DNA of 64,000 nt. Origin: Pseudomonadota bacterium (GTDB taxonomy: Bacteria; Pseudomonadota; Alphaproteobacteria; Rhodospirillales; Magnetospirillaceae). The DNA lies in NCBI GenBank assembly GCA_021793155.1, contig JAJYTF010000016.1:1-64000 (forward strand). Direction: 5' to 3'. Numbering within the stretch: the first letter of the stretch is position 1; each line of letters opens with the position of its first letter. The position numbers and the translations under genes were made by a program. Positions 1 through 7,766 of the stretch are shown here, one piece after another. Below the pieces are notes generated by a model, which was not told where the DNA came from, searched no databases, and was given only the letters and a program-made list of their open reading frames with translations.

Positions 1-65
1 CACCGGCCCATAACCTCTTCGAACCGCATGATGCGGACCTCCTGCAACACGCCTGTCCGACCCAT
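1..65 (-). CDS. Transposase, N-terminal end (ISNCY-like), cut by the window edge
   Basis: On the minus strand an ATG at 65 opens a frame that runs off the window. It begins MGRTGVLQEVRIMRFEEV, which I recognise as the usual start of ISNCY-type (IS1202-like) transposases that carry an N-terminal helix-turn-helix. An AGGAGG ribosome binding site lies at 73-78, seven bases upstream of the ATG. Only 21 codons are visible, so the family call rests on the N-terminus alone and intactness cannot be judged. The divergent repeat at 93-140 is consistent with the IS end. Confidence 0.6.
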   Translation of the reverse strand, partial: MGRTGVLQEVRIMRFEEVMGR

Positions 66-92
66 CGAAGCCCCTCCTTTGGAAGGCTTCCA

Positions 93-140
93 GGATCGGT
101 CAGATCACGTGCTACCTGGATCGGTCACATCATGTGCTAC
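93..140. repeat. Two-copy tandem repeat at the probable IS end
   Basis: A 23-bp unit beginning GGATCGGTCA and ending GTGCTAC occurs at 93-115 and again at 118-140, with two mismatches and a 25-bp period. It lies just upstream of the transposase start and before the promoter region of the EF-G-like gene. The likely reading is terminal or subterminal transposase-binding repeats of the IS. The exact IS boundary cannot be fixed from one end. Confidence 0.6.
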
Positions 141-218
141 GGACACTCTCCCGCATTTTCTGTTGCCAGATCGTATGCTTGGGTGGAGCATTGAGGCAGT
201 CAGACGGAGGGGAGACAG

Positions 219-2246
219 ATGACTTCCAGGTCCACCTTGCCCCGTGTCGCCGCTTTGGTTGGCCCTTATGGCAGCGGCAAAACCAGCCTTCTCGAAAGTC
301 TGCTGCTGGCCACCGGCGCCATCCACCGGAAGGGCAGCGTGACGGACGGAACCTCGGTCGGCGATTCGACGCCGGAAGCCCGCCAGCGGGGAATGAGCAC
401 CGAGGTATCCGTCGCCGCCGCCAGTTATCTCGACGACCGATGGACGTTCCTCGACTGCCCCGGCTCGATCGAATTCCAGCAGGACACATACAACGCCCTC
501 ATGGTGGCCGACGCCGCCGTGGTCGTGGTCGAGCCGGAACCGGCGCGCGCGGTCATGGTGGCACCGATCCTGAAATTCCTCGACCAGCACGCCATTCCCC
601 ATCTTCTGTTCATCAACAAGGTGGAGTCGGCTCAAGCCCGGCTGCGCGAAACCCTGGAAGCGTTGCAGGCGGTGTCCGACCGGCCGCTGCTGCTGCGCGA
701 ACTGCCGATCAGGAACGGCGAGTCCATATCGGGCTTCGTCGACCTGGTCAGCGAGCGGGCTTGGCAATACCGGGAGGGAAAGCGCTCGGAACTGATCAAA
801 CTGCCGCAGACCGCCTTGTCGGAAGAACAGACGGCTCGCCAGGAAATGCTCGAACATCTGGCCGATCTCGACGATCACCTGCTGGAGGAGCTGCTTTCCG
901 ACATCGCTCCGCCGACGAACGAAGTCTATGAGAACCTGTCCCGCGACCTTGCCGGCGATCTGATCGTCCCGGTGTTCTTCGGATCTGCCACCCTTGACCA
1001 CGGCATCGTTCGACTGCTGAAAAGCCTGCGCCACGATGCGCCTGGCCCCGAGGAGAGCGCCTCTCGCCATGGCCTGGCCGCCGAAGAGGGGCAGTCGGCG
1101 GGGCGGGTGTTCAAGACCGTGCATGCGGCCCATACCGGCAAGCTCTCCTATGCGCGGATCTGGCGCGGCGAATTCAGCGAAGGCGGCCTGGTGAACGGCA
1201 TTCGGCCGTCCGGGCTATTCACCGCGGTCGGAGCCAACCTGCAGAAGCTGGGCAAAGCGGGGGCGGGAGATGTCGTGGCATTCGGCCGACTGGATACCAT
1301 AAATACCGGCGATGTCCTGGGAACCGCCAATGCCAGCGTGCTGCCATGGCCGGCGCCGCTTCCCCCGCTGTTCTCGCTGTCCGTGCATGCGGAAAGAAAG
1401 CAGGACGACGTGAAGCTGACCGGCGCGCTGGCCAAGTTGACCGAAGAAGATCCGTCCCTCTCAGTGGAACAGAACCAGGATGTGGGCGAACTGATCCTGT
1501 GGGGCCAGGGAGAGATCCATCTGCAGGTCGCATTGGAAAAGCTGCGAAGCCGTTTCAACCTGAGCGTCACCGGCCGGCGCCCGCAGGTCCCCTACAAGGA
1601 GACGATTCGCAAATCAGTCTCTGAACATGGACGTCACAAGCGGCAAAGCGGGGGACACGGCCAGTTCGGCGACATCTATGTGGACATCGGGCCACTGCCG
1701 CGCGGTTCGGGCTTCCAGTTTACCGACACCATCGTCGGCGGCGTGGTGCCCAAGCAATACATCCCATCAGTCGCGGAAGGCGTCGAGGAATACCTCAAGC
1801 AAGGTCCGCTCGGCTTCCGCGTGGTCGATGTCAAGGTGATCCTGACCAGCGGCAGCTATCATACCGTCGACAGTTCGGACATGGCTTTCAAGACGGCGGC
1901 CCGCATCGCCATGACCGAGGGCATGCCGAAATGCGACCCGGTCCTGCTGGAACCGATCCTGGCGGTGGAAATCACCGTGCCAGCCGAATTCACTTCGAAG
2001 GCCCAAAGGATCATATCGGGCCGTCGCGGCCAGATCCTCGGCTATGAAGCAAAGGACGGGTGGAAGGGCTGGGACGTCGTCTCGGCATTCCTGCCCCAGG
2101 CCGAAATGAGCGACCTGATCGTCGAACTGCGCTCCCTGACCATGGGCGTCGGAACTTTCTCGTGGCGTTTCGACCACCTGCAGGAAATGACCGGCCGCGG
2201 CGCTGACAAGGTGGTGGAGGAGCGACGCGCCGCCCTGGTGCAATGA
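219..2246 (+). CDS. Elongation factor G-like translational GTPase (FusA paralogue)
   Basis: A 675-residue GTPase with EF-G architecture. The P-loop is GPYGSGKTS (residues 15-23), the G3 motif DCPGSIEF (79-86) and the G4 motif NKVE (133-136). Canonical EF-G has AHIDAGKTT, DTPGHVDF and NKMD, and its switch I motif RERGITI reads RQRGMSTE here, so this is the divergent EF-G-like paralogue found in many alphaproteobacteria and not the str-operon fusA. The C-terminal half has the EF-G domain IV/V pattern (GGHGQFGD, then GRRGQILG). Start ATG 219 has a GGAGGGGAG ribosome binding site at 206-214. Its cellular role is not established; a ribosome-associated function is inferred from the family. Confidence 0.88.
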   Translation: MTSRSTLPRVAALVGPYGSGKTSLLESLLLATGAIHRKGSVTDGTSVGDSTPEARQRGMSTEVSVAAASYLDDRWTFLDCPGSIEFQQDTYNALMVADAAVVVVEPEPARAVMVAPILKFLDQHAIPHLLFINKVESAQARLRETLEALQAVSDRPLLLRELPIRNGESISGFVDLVSERAWQYREGKRSELIKLPQTALSEEQTARQEMLEHLADLDDHLLEELLSDIAPPTNEVYENLSRDLAGDLIVPVFFGSATLDHGIVRLLKSLRHDAPGPEESASRHGLAAEEGQSAGRVFKTVHAAHTGKLSYARIWRGEFSEGGLVNGIRPSGLFTAVGANLQKLGKAGAGDVVAFGRLDTINTGDVLGTANASVLPWPAPLPPLFSLSVHAERKQDDVKLTGALAKLTEEDPSLSVEQNQDVGELILWGQGEIHLQVALEKLRSRFNLSVTGRRPQVPYKETIRKSVSEHGRHKRQSGGHGQFGDIYVDIGPLPRGSGFQFTDTIVGGVVPKQYIPSVAEGVEEYLKQGPLGFRVVDVKVILTSGSYHTVDSSDMAFKTAARIAMTEGMPKCDPVLLEPILAVEITVPAEFTSKAQRIISGRRGQILGYEAKDGWKGWDVVSAFLPQAEMSDLIVELRSLTMGVGTFSWRFDHLQEMTGRGADKVVEERRAALVQ

Positions 2247-2282
2247 CGCAATCGCAAGATTCAGCGTGTCGTGATTGCGTCA
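2244..2282. promoter_or_regulatory. 10-bp inverted repeat overlapping the EF-G-like stop codon
   Basis: TGACGCAATC at 2244-2253 and its exact reverse complement GATTGCGTCA at 2273-2282 are separated by 19 bases. The left arm contains the TGA stop of the EF-G-like gene. It could be a regulator site for the ferritin gene downstream or part of a terminator structure. There is no T-tract. Confidence 0.4.
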
Positions 2283-2302
2283 TTGCATAACGTATTGAAT
2301 TT

Positions 2303-2332
2303 GCCAGTGCTCCGGCCTGACGGAGCACTGGC
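2303..2332. terminator. Strong 12-bp hairpin between the EF-G-like and EncFtn genes
   Basis: GCCAGTGCTCCG (2303-2314), loop GCCTGA, then the exact complement CGGAGCACTGGC (2321-2332). The stem is perfect and GC-rich and sits 57 bases after the stop codon. No T-run follows on either strand, so an intrinsic terminator is only one option. An RNA stabiliser or an operator for the ferritin gene are others. Confidence 0.45.
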
Positions 2333-2388
2333 CGCATAGTAGGCCGCCCCCCATATTCTTCCCAGTCATGTGATTGGGGAGACTGCCC

Positions 2389-2715
2389 ATGGCCAGCGAG
2401 CATCTGCATGCCCCGCGCGAACGATTGTCGCCGCGCACCCTCGCCCTGCACCAGGCCCTCGCCTCGCTGATGGAGGAACTGGAGGCGGTCGATTGGTATG
2501 GCCAGCGGGCCGACGACTGCGACGACCCGGCACTGAAGGAGATCCTGCTGCACAACATGCGCGAAGAGATCGAGCATGCCTCGATGTTGCTCGAATGGCT
2601 GCGCCGAACCAGTGAGGATTTCGCCCGGCAGTTCCGCACCTATCTCTTTTCGTCGGGCGATGTCCTGAAAACCGAGGAGGAGGAGGAGGAAAAGCACAAG
2701 GGATCCGAGGATTAA
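2389..2715 (+). CDS. Encapsulated-ferritin-like protein (EncFtn family), no encapsulin nearby
   Basis: A 108-residue protein related to the Rhodospirillum rubrum encapsulated ferritin. The core LMEELEAVDWYGQRADDCDD, the EEIEHASMLLEWLRR segment and RTYLF match the two-helix family, in which Glu and His residues form a ferroxidase centre at the dimer interface. ATG 2389 is chosen over TTG 2374 because GGGGAG at 2376-2381 gives 7-base spacing. The C-terminus is an acidic run (TEEEEEEKHKGSED) and does not look like the usual encapsulin-docking tail. The next gene is an SDR, so the shell gene that normally follows is absent. Iron oxidation or storage is inferred from the family. Confidence 0.85.
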   Translation: MASEHLHAPRERLSPRTLALHQALASLMEELEAVDWYGQRADDCDDPALKEILLHNMREEIEHASMLLEWLRRTSEDFARQFRTYLFSSGDVLKTEEEEEEKHKGSED

Positions 2716-2722
2716 TCCTCGG
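2705..2722. repeat. Perfect 18-bp palindrome across the EncFtn stop codon
   Basis: CCGAGGATTAATCCTCGG is its own reverse complement and includes the TAA stop of the ferritin gene (2713-2715). It has no loop, so as RNA it would fold poorly at the centre. As DNA it could be a protein-binding site. Function unknown. Confidence 0.4.
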
Positions 2723-2762
2723 GCCTTGAACCGCGAGCCTGTCTGGCGCATTCTCCCGCCGC

Positions 2763-3527
2763 ATGACTGAACATTTGTATAAAACCGCCCTGATCACCGG
2801 CGCAGCCCACCGTATCGGCCGAGCCATGGCGATTGCCCTGGCCAAGGACGGCTGGACGGTAGCCGTGCACTACTATCGTTCGGCCGAGGCCGCCCTCGCA
2901 GTGGTCGAGGATATTGCCTCGGTGGGAGGCAAAGGCGCCACCGTCCAGTGCGATCTGGCCGAAGAGGATGATGTCCTCACCCTGGTCCCACGCACCGTGG
3001 AAGCGATCGGGCCGCTGGGCTTGCTGGTCAATAACGCCTCGATTTTCGAGTTCGACTCGGCGCTGACCACCACCCGCTCCTCCTGGGATGCCCACATGGA
3101 GACCAACCTGCGGGCGCCCTTCGTCCTGACCCAATCCTTCGCTGCCCAATTGCCCGAGGAGGCGACCGGATCGGTGGTGAACATCATCGATCAGCGCGTT
3201 TGGAACCTGACGCCCCACTTTACCACCTACACGCTCAGCAAAGCCGGGCTGTGGACCCTCACCCAGACCCTGGCCCTGGCCTTGGCGCCGCGCATCCGGG
3301 TCAACGCCATCGGCCCGGGTCCGACGCTGCCCAGCCCGCGGCAGACGGCCGAGCAGTTTGCCCGGCAGTGCGCCGCCATGCCTTTGCGGCGGGGCACCTC
3401 GCCCGAAGAAATCGGTGAAGCCTTGCGCTTCATCCTGTCGGCTCCGGCCATGACCGGACAACTCATCGCACTCGACGGAGGCCAGCACCTGTGTTGGTCG
3501 CCCGCCGACACTGCTCCGGAGGAATGA
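2763..3527 (+). CDS. SDR oxidoreductase of the pteridine reductase type (FolM-like)
   Basis: A 254-residue short-chain dehydrogenase. The nucleotide-binding motif is TGAAHRIG (residues 12-19), the TGxxxRxG form typical of pteridine reductases and not the usual TGxxxGxG. The catalytic pair is YTLSK (156-160). Thirteen residues before the Tyr there is Asp143 where classical SDRs have Ser, as in pteridine reductase PTR1. NNAS lies at 90-93. It ends three bases before folB, so a role in reducing dihydropterin or dihydrofolate in the same pathway is well supported by context. The exact substrate (dihydromonapterin or dihydrofolate) is inference. Confidence 0.8.
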   Translation: MTEHLYKTALITGAAHRIGRAMAIALAKDGWTVAVHYYRSAEAALAVVEDIASVGGKGATVQCDLAEEDDVLTLVPRTVEAIGPLGLLVNNASIFEFDSALTTTRSSWDAHMETNLRAPFVLTQSFAAQLPEEATGSVVNIIDQRVWNLTPHFTTYTLSKAGLWTLTQTLALALAPRIRVNAIGPGPTLPSPRQTAEQFARQCAAMPLRRGTSPEEIGEALRFILSAPAMTGQLIALDGGQHLCWSPADTAPEE

Positions 3528-3530
3528 GCG

Positions 3531-3947
3531 ATGGTACAGGCCAACGTCATCCAGCCCTTGCGTTTCGCCGATGCACGAAATGCCCTGCGGCACGTCTTCG
3601 TGCATGACCTGGAATTGTTGGCCAGCATCGGCGTTCACAGTTACGAGAAGACCGACAAGCAGCGCATCCGCATCAATCTCGATCTTGCGGTGCGCGAGGG
3701 TGAAACGGCCGGCATGGCCGACGACTTGGCCAATGTGGTGTGCTACGAACAGGTGGTGTCCAGCATTCGCCGCCTGATCGAATCCGGGCATGTCAACTTG
3801 GTCGAGACCTTGGCCGAGCGGATCGCCGCCCTGTGCCTGGAAGACAGGCGGGTGCGCGTCGCCCGGGTGCGTGTGGAAAAGCTCGACGTGTTCCCTGACG
3901 CCACCAGCGTCGGCGTGGAAATCGAACGGTTCTCCATACTCCCTTGA
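3531..3947 (+). CDS. folB: Dihydroneopterin aldolase
   Basis: A 138-residue FolB-family protein that cleaves 7,8-dihydroneopterin to 6-hydroxymethyl-dihydropterin and glycolaldehyde in folate synthesis. The core FVHDLELLASIGVHSYEK and the later NLVETLAERIA segment with VRVEKLDVFPDA are the family signature; the Glu in LASIGVHSYEK and the Lys of VEKLD fit catalytic positions. It follows the pteridine-reductase-like SDR after 3 bases, suggesting one transcript. The N-terminus carries about 20 residues more than short FolB proteins. Confidence 0.88.
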   Translation: MVQANVIQPLRFADARNALRHVFVHDLELLASIGVHSYEKTDKQRIRINLDLAVREGETAGMADDLANVVCYEQVVSSIRRLIESGHVNLVETLAERIAALCLEDRRVRVARVRVEKLDVFPDATSVGVEIERFSILP

Positions 3948-4466
3948 GGGGCCGTTCAGAAATGGCCGGGCGATTTCCGCGCAAGGACTAAGATCCTGCG
4001 ATCCGGCTCGCATTTCTCACCCCGCACCGCCGGCCCGCCCGAACCGTCGCGTTGCATCGGGCGACCGCCGACGCCGCTGGCGTGAGGGTTGCGGGCTTAC
4101 TGATCGCCAGCCAGTTGCAATAGCCCATTGGCGATATGAAGAATGCCTCCCCCGCACTGCCAAGTTTTGCACAGCGCCTTTGGCTGGCAATGGGTCACAG
4201 ACCTGTCAAGTTTTGAATCGGAAGAATTAAGACTGCTTTACGCTTGACAAAGGCTAACTGTTTGATTTGTATCATATTTATAGGCGGTGCATAGATTTTG
4301 GGCAAAGGGCTGAAACCCTTGGAGTCCTTTGGTGGCAACAAATAACCCAATGGGTTTTCTACAGACTTATCCACAGATTCGGTGGATATCAGGCCTTTAG
4401 GCCGAGAACCATTGCCTATTACCGGCTCTATGCCTGGATAGGCGGGCAATCTCAAAATCGGGACAA
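3948..4466. promoter_or_regulatory. 519-bp noncoding region with DnaA-box, GANTC and CtrA-like sites
   Basis: No convincing gene. The right half is markedly AT-richer than its surroundings. A perfect DnaA box TTATCCACA lies at 4367-4375, and GTGGATA at 4382-4388 completes a TATCCAC-N7-GTGGATA inverted repeat. GANTC sites (the alphaproteobacterial CcrM target) occur at 4215-4219, 4322-4326 and 4376-4380. TTAA-N7-TTAC at 4227-4241 is one base off the CtrA consensus. A TTGACA hexamer is at 4244-4249 with a TATCAT at 4270, too far apart to be an ideal promoter. ATCGCCA/TGGCGAT arms (4103-4135) and a CAAGTTTTG direct repeat (4161, 4207) also occur. It presumably contains the uvrC promoter. Confidence 0.5.
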
Positions 4467-6374
4467 ATGTCCATGACCCTGGAAACTCCTCCTCCTGACG
4501 ACGGCAGCCGGGTCCCGGGAGCCTTCGCCGCCGGAACGGCAGTGATCGAAGATTTCCTGCGGCAAATGCCGGCCACCCCGGGCGTCTACCGTATGCTCAA
4601 CAAATCGGGGGACGCTTTGTACGTCGGCAAGGCGAAGAACCTGAAGAAGCGGGTCGCCGCCTATGTCCGCGCCGACCGCCTGCCGTTGCGGCTGCAGCGG
4701 ATGGTGGCGGAGACCGCCAGCATGGAAGTGGTCACCACTCACACCGAAGTCGAGGCGCTGCTCCTCGAATCGAACCTGATCAAGCGGCTTGCGCCCCGCT
4801 ACAACATCCTGCTGAAGGACGACAAGTCGTTCCCCTACATCCTCGTTACCGGGGATCACGCCTGGCCGCAGATCGTCAAGCATCGAGGCGCGCGGAACCG
4901 CAAGGGGGAATATTTCGGGCCATTCGCCTCGGCGGGCGCAGTCAACCAGACCCTGTCCCATTTGCAGCGGGCATTTCTGTTGCGCTCCTGTTCCGACAGC
5001 GTCTTTGCCAGCCGCAGCCGACCCTGCCTGCTGTACCAGATCAAGCGCTGCAGCGCCCCTTGCGTGCAACGCATCAGTGCCGAGGCCTATGCGGAATTGG
5101 TCGGCCAAGCCCGCGCCTTCCTGTCGGGCCAGAACCAGGTGGTCCAGCGCGAGCTGGCGCAGCGCATGGAAGAGGCCAGCGAGATGATGGCCTATGAGGA
5201 GGCGGCGGTCTACCGCGACCGCATACGCGCCCTGACCCGCATCCAGGCGCACCAGGACATCAACCCTCTGGACGTCGACGAGGCCGATGTGGTTGCCTTG
5301 CACCAGGCCGGCGGACAGGCATGCTTGCAGGTCTTTTTCTTCCGTGCCGGATGCAACTTCGGCAACCGCTCGTTCTTTCCGGCCCAGACCCAGGACCAGT
5401 CGCCGGAAGACATCATCGCCGCCTTCCTTGGACAGTTTTACGAGGACAAGGCGCCGCCGCGCGAAGTCCTGCTGTCCCACCCCCTGGCCGCCGAAGACGC
5501 GGCCCTGCTTGCGGAAGCTCTGACCCAGAGAGCCGGGCGCAAGGTGACCATCTCGGCGCCGAAACGCGGCGACCGCCGCAAAATGGTCGAACATGCCTAT
5601 GACAACGCGCGAGAAGCGCTGGGCCGGCACATGGCCGAAAGCTCGGCGCAGCGAAAGCTTCTCGACGGCGTGGCTGAACTGTTCCACATGGACCCCCCGC
5701 CAACACGCGTCGAGGTCTACGACAACAGCCACATCCAAGGCAGCAACCCGGTCGGCGCCATGGTCGTCGCCGGCCCCGAAGGCTTTCTCAAAGGGGAATA
5801 CCGCAAGTTCAACATTCGCTCGGCCGATATCGCCCTCGGCGACGACTACGGCATGATGCGCGAGGTGCTGACCCGGCGCTTTCGCCGCGTGCAGAAAGAA
5901 GACCCGGACCGCGAACGAGGCGCCTGGCCCGATCTGGTTCTGATCGATGGCGGCCCCGGCCAGTTGAAGGTTGCCTGCGAAGTGTTCGCCGATCTGGGAA
6001 TCGAAGAGGTGGAGCTGGTTGCCATCTCCAAAGGGTTAGACCGGGATGCGGGGCGTGAGCGGTTCCATCGGCCCGGACAGCCCGCCTTCACCATGCCGCC
6101 GAACGATCCGGTCCTCTATTTCCTGCAGCGTCTGCGGGACGAAGCACACCGCTTCGCCATCGGCAGCCACCGCTCGCGCCGCGCCAAGGCCATCGGCGCC
6201 TCTCCGCTGGACGAGATCGGCGGCATCGGGGCGCGGCGAAAGAAGGCTTTGCTGCATCATTTCGGTTCGGCTCGCGGCGTGTCGGAGGCGGGGCTTGCCG
6301 ACCTTGAGGCGGTGGAAGGCATCAGCCGCACCATGGCCAAAAAAATCTATGACCACTTCCATCCCGGGGGATAG
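4467..6374 (+). CDS. uvrC: Excinuclease ABC subunit C
   Basis: A 635-residue UvrC, the dual-incision nuclease of nucleotide excision repair. The GIY-YIG domain is at the N-terminus (PGVY near residue 38, [12 protein letters not shown] from 52). A cysteine-rich stretch ([17 protein letters not shown]) follows, then the UVR domain that binds UvrB ([15 protein letters not shown]). The RNase H-like nuclease half contains DNSHIQG and [10 protein letters not shown], and the C-terminus is a helix-hairpin-helix region ([13 protein letters not shown]). Length is normal. ATG 4467 and ATG 4473 are both possible starts. It is followed by pgsA after 47 bases. Confidence 0.96.
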   Translation: MSMTLETPPPDDGSRVPGAFAAGTAVIEDFLRQMPATPGVYRMLNKSGDALYVGKAKNLKKRVAAYVRADRLPLRLQRMVAETASMEVVTTHTEVEALLLESNLIKRLAPRYNILLKDDKSFPYILVTGDHAWPQIVKHRGARNRKGEYFGPFASAGAVNQTLSHLQRAFLLRSCSDSVFASRSRPCLLYQIKRCSAPCVQRISAEAYAELVGQARAFLSGQNQVVQRELAQRMEEASEMMAYEEAAVYRDRIRALTRIQAHQDINPLDVDEADVVALHQAGGQACLQVFFFRAGCNFGNRSFFPAQTQDQSPEDIIAAFLGQFYEDKAPPREVLLSHPLAAEDAALLAEALTQRAGRKVTISAPKRGDRRKMVEHAYDNAREALGRHMAESSAQRKLLDGVAELFHMDPPPTRVEVYDNSHIQGSNPVGAMVVAGPEGFLKGEYRKFNIRSADIALGDDYGMMREVLTRRFRRVQKEDPDRERGAWPDLVLIDGGPGQLKVACEVFADLGIEEVELVAISKGLDRDAGRERFHRPGQPAFTMPPNDPVLYFLQRLRDEAHRFAIGSHRSRRAKAIGASPLDEIGGIGARRKKALLHHFGSARGVSEAGLADLEAVEGISRTMAKKIYDHFHPGG

Positions 6375-6421
6375 AATGCCGCTGTCTTCCCTTCCCTCCC
6401 GCCCCCAGCCGCCCGACGCCG

Positions 6422-6985
6422 ATGGTCACCAGCCTGCCCAATCTTCTGACCATTTCGCGGATCCTTGTGATTCCGGTCATCGTGGCGACCTTTTACCTGC
6501 CCGGTGAAACCGCCCGCTGGACCGCCTGCCTGCTGTTCATCGCCGCGGCGATCACCGACTTCTTCGACGGATACGTCGCCCGGCGGCGCAACAGCGTGTC
6601 CAGCCTCGGGCGCTTCCTCGACCCGATCGCCGACAAGTTGCTGGTCGCCGCGGTCCTGCTGATGCTGACCGCCTTCGACCGGGTGACCCAATTCAGCGTC
6701 CTGCCGGCATTGGTCATCCTGTTGCGCGAGATACTCGTATCGGGGTTGCGCGAACATCTGGCCGAGCTTCGGGTCGGCATGCCGGTCAGCCGCCTGGCCA
6801 AATGGAAGACCGGCATCCAGATGACCGCCCTGCCCACCTTGCTGGTCGGCAATGCGGCGCCGCATTGGCTTCCCGCCCAGCTGATCGGCGAACTGTGCCT
6901 TTGGGTGGCGGCCGCGCTGACCCTGATCACCGGCTGGGATTATCTGCGGGCGGGGCTCAAGCATATGAACGGATCGCCGCAATGA
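6422..6985 (+). CDS. pgsA: CDP-diacylglycerol-glycerol-3-phosphate 3-phosphatidyltransferase
   Basis: A 187-residue inner-membrane enzyme that makes phosphatidylglycerophosphate from CDP-diacylglycerol and glycerol 3-phosphate, the committed step to phosphatidylglycerol. The CDP-alcohol phosphotransferase signature is complete: DFFDGYVAR (residues 46-54) followed by GRFLDPIADKLL. Four or more hydrophobic segments are visible. Its TGA overlaps the ATG of moaD (ATGA), indicating translational coupling. The uvrC-pgsA-moaD-moaE order is common in alphaproteobacteria. Confidence 0.94.
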   Translation: MVTSLPNLLTISRILVIPVIVATFYLPGETARWTACLLFIAAAITDFFDGYVARRRNSVSSLGRFLDPIADKLLVAAVLLMLTAFDRVTQFSVLPALVILLREILVSGLREHLAELRVGMPVSRLAKWKTGIQMTALPTLLVGNAAPHWLPAQLIGELCLWVAAALTLITGWDYLRAGLKHMNGSPQ

Positions 6986-7233
6986 AGATCCTCTATTTCG
7001 CCTGGCTGCGCAGCCGGATCGGCGTCGGCGAGGAAGAGCTTTCCCCACCCCCCGCCGTCGGCACCGTGGGCCAGTTGGTCGATTGGCTGAAGACGCTGAG
7101 CCCGGGCCACGCCGCCGCTTTCGCCGAGACAGCCCTGGTCCGCGCCGCGGTCAACCAGGACTACGCCGGCCTTGACCATCCGTTGCATCCCGGCGACGAA
7201 GTGGCATTCTTCCCCCCCGTAACCGGAGGCTGA
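6982..7233 (+). CDS. moaD: Molybdopterin synthase sulfur-carrier subunit
   Basis: An 83-residue beta-grasp protein starting at ATG 6982, four bases inside pgsA. It starts MKILYFAWLRSRIGVGEE and ends FFPPVTGG. The C-terminal GG is the site that is adenylated and thiocarboxylated to donate sulfur when precursor Z is converted to molybdopterin. The moaE partner follows directly. Longer upstream extensions of this frame are within pgsA and are not credible. Confidence 0.93.
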   Translation: MKILYFAWLRSRIGVGEEELSPPPAVGTVGQLVDWLKTLSPGHAAAFAETALVRAAVNQDYAGLDHPLHPGDEVAFFPPVTGG

Positions 7234-7240
7234 CCCGCCC

Positions 7241-7696
7241 GTGACCGTCCACGTGCAACGCGAGGATTTCGACCCCGGTGCCGAGATCGCCGCGCTTGGC
7301 GCGGGCCGCCCGGACGTGGGCGCGGTGGCCAGCTTCGTCGGGCTCGTGCGGGCGGAAAAAGACGATGTTTCGGCGATGACCCTGGAACATTATCCGGGAA
7401 TGACCGAGCGGCGGATCGCCGCGATGGAAGAGGAAGCGCGCCGCCGCTGGCCCCTGGACGGCGTGACCGTCATCCACCGTTACGGCCGCCTGGTCCCCGG
7501 CGACCGGATCGTCTTCGTCGGTGTGGCGTCGCGCCACCGCGCCGCCGCCTTCGCCGCGTGCGAATTTCTCATTGATTGGCTGAAGACCCGCGCGCCGTTC
7601 TGGAAGTTGGAAGAGACCACGGCAGGCGGGCGGTGGGTCGAGGCCAAGGACATCGATGATGCCCGCGCCGGACGCTGGGAAATTGAAAAACCCTAA
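7241..7696 (+). CDS. moaE: Molybdopterin synthase catalytic subunit
   Basis: A 151-residue MoaE starting at GTG 7241, seven bases after moaD. Typical elements are GAVASFVGLVR, LEHYPGMTERRI, the HRYGRLVPGD segment, and a C-terminal region containing KTRAPFWKLE with the conserved Lys that contacts the MoaD tail. Together MoaD and MoaE add two sulfurs to precursor Z. Molybdenum enzymes themselves are not encoded in this window. Confidence 0.94.
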   Translation: MTVHVQREDFDPGAEIAALGAGRPDVGAVASFVGLVRAEKDDVSAMTLEHYPGMTERRIAAMEEEARRRWPLDGVTVIHRYGRLVPGDRIVFVGVASRHRAAAFAACEFLIDWLKTRAPFWKLEETTAGGRWVEAKDIDDARAGRWEIEKP

Positions 7697-7717
7697 TGTT
7701 AATATTTTAACGGGATT

Positions 7718-7746
7718 TTGACAGCTGTCGCGGTGGTGATTATATT
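7718..7746 (+). promoter_or_regulatory. Near-consensus sigma70 promoter for the 284-residue unknown gene
   Basis: TTGACA at 7718-7723, exactly 17 bases, then TATATT at 7741-7746. The downstream ATG is at 7767 with AAGGAA as ribosome binding site. Just upstream, GTTAA-TATT-TTAAC (7698-7711) forms a small inverted repeat after the moaE stop. This is the best promoter match seen in the window. Confidence 0.65.
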
Positions 7747-7766
7747 TTGCCCAAGGAATTACAACC

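Noticed and set aside
105-1133. Long minus-strand open frame opposite the EF-G-like gene, and many similar frames elsewhere
   Set aside because: Frame lengths like this are expected opposite GC-rich genes. The plus frame carries all G-motifs, and the minus frame gives low-complexity Arg/Pro/Gly text without a ribosome binding site.
3948-4466. Firm call of chromosome origin before uvrC
   Set aside because: Only one perfect and one imperfect DnaA box are present, and usual origin neighbours (dnaA, hemE, gidA, parAB) are missing. It is kept only as a finding to check.
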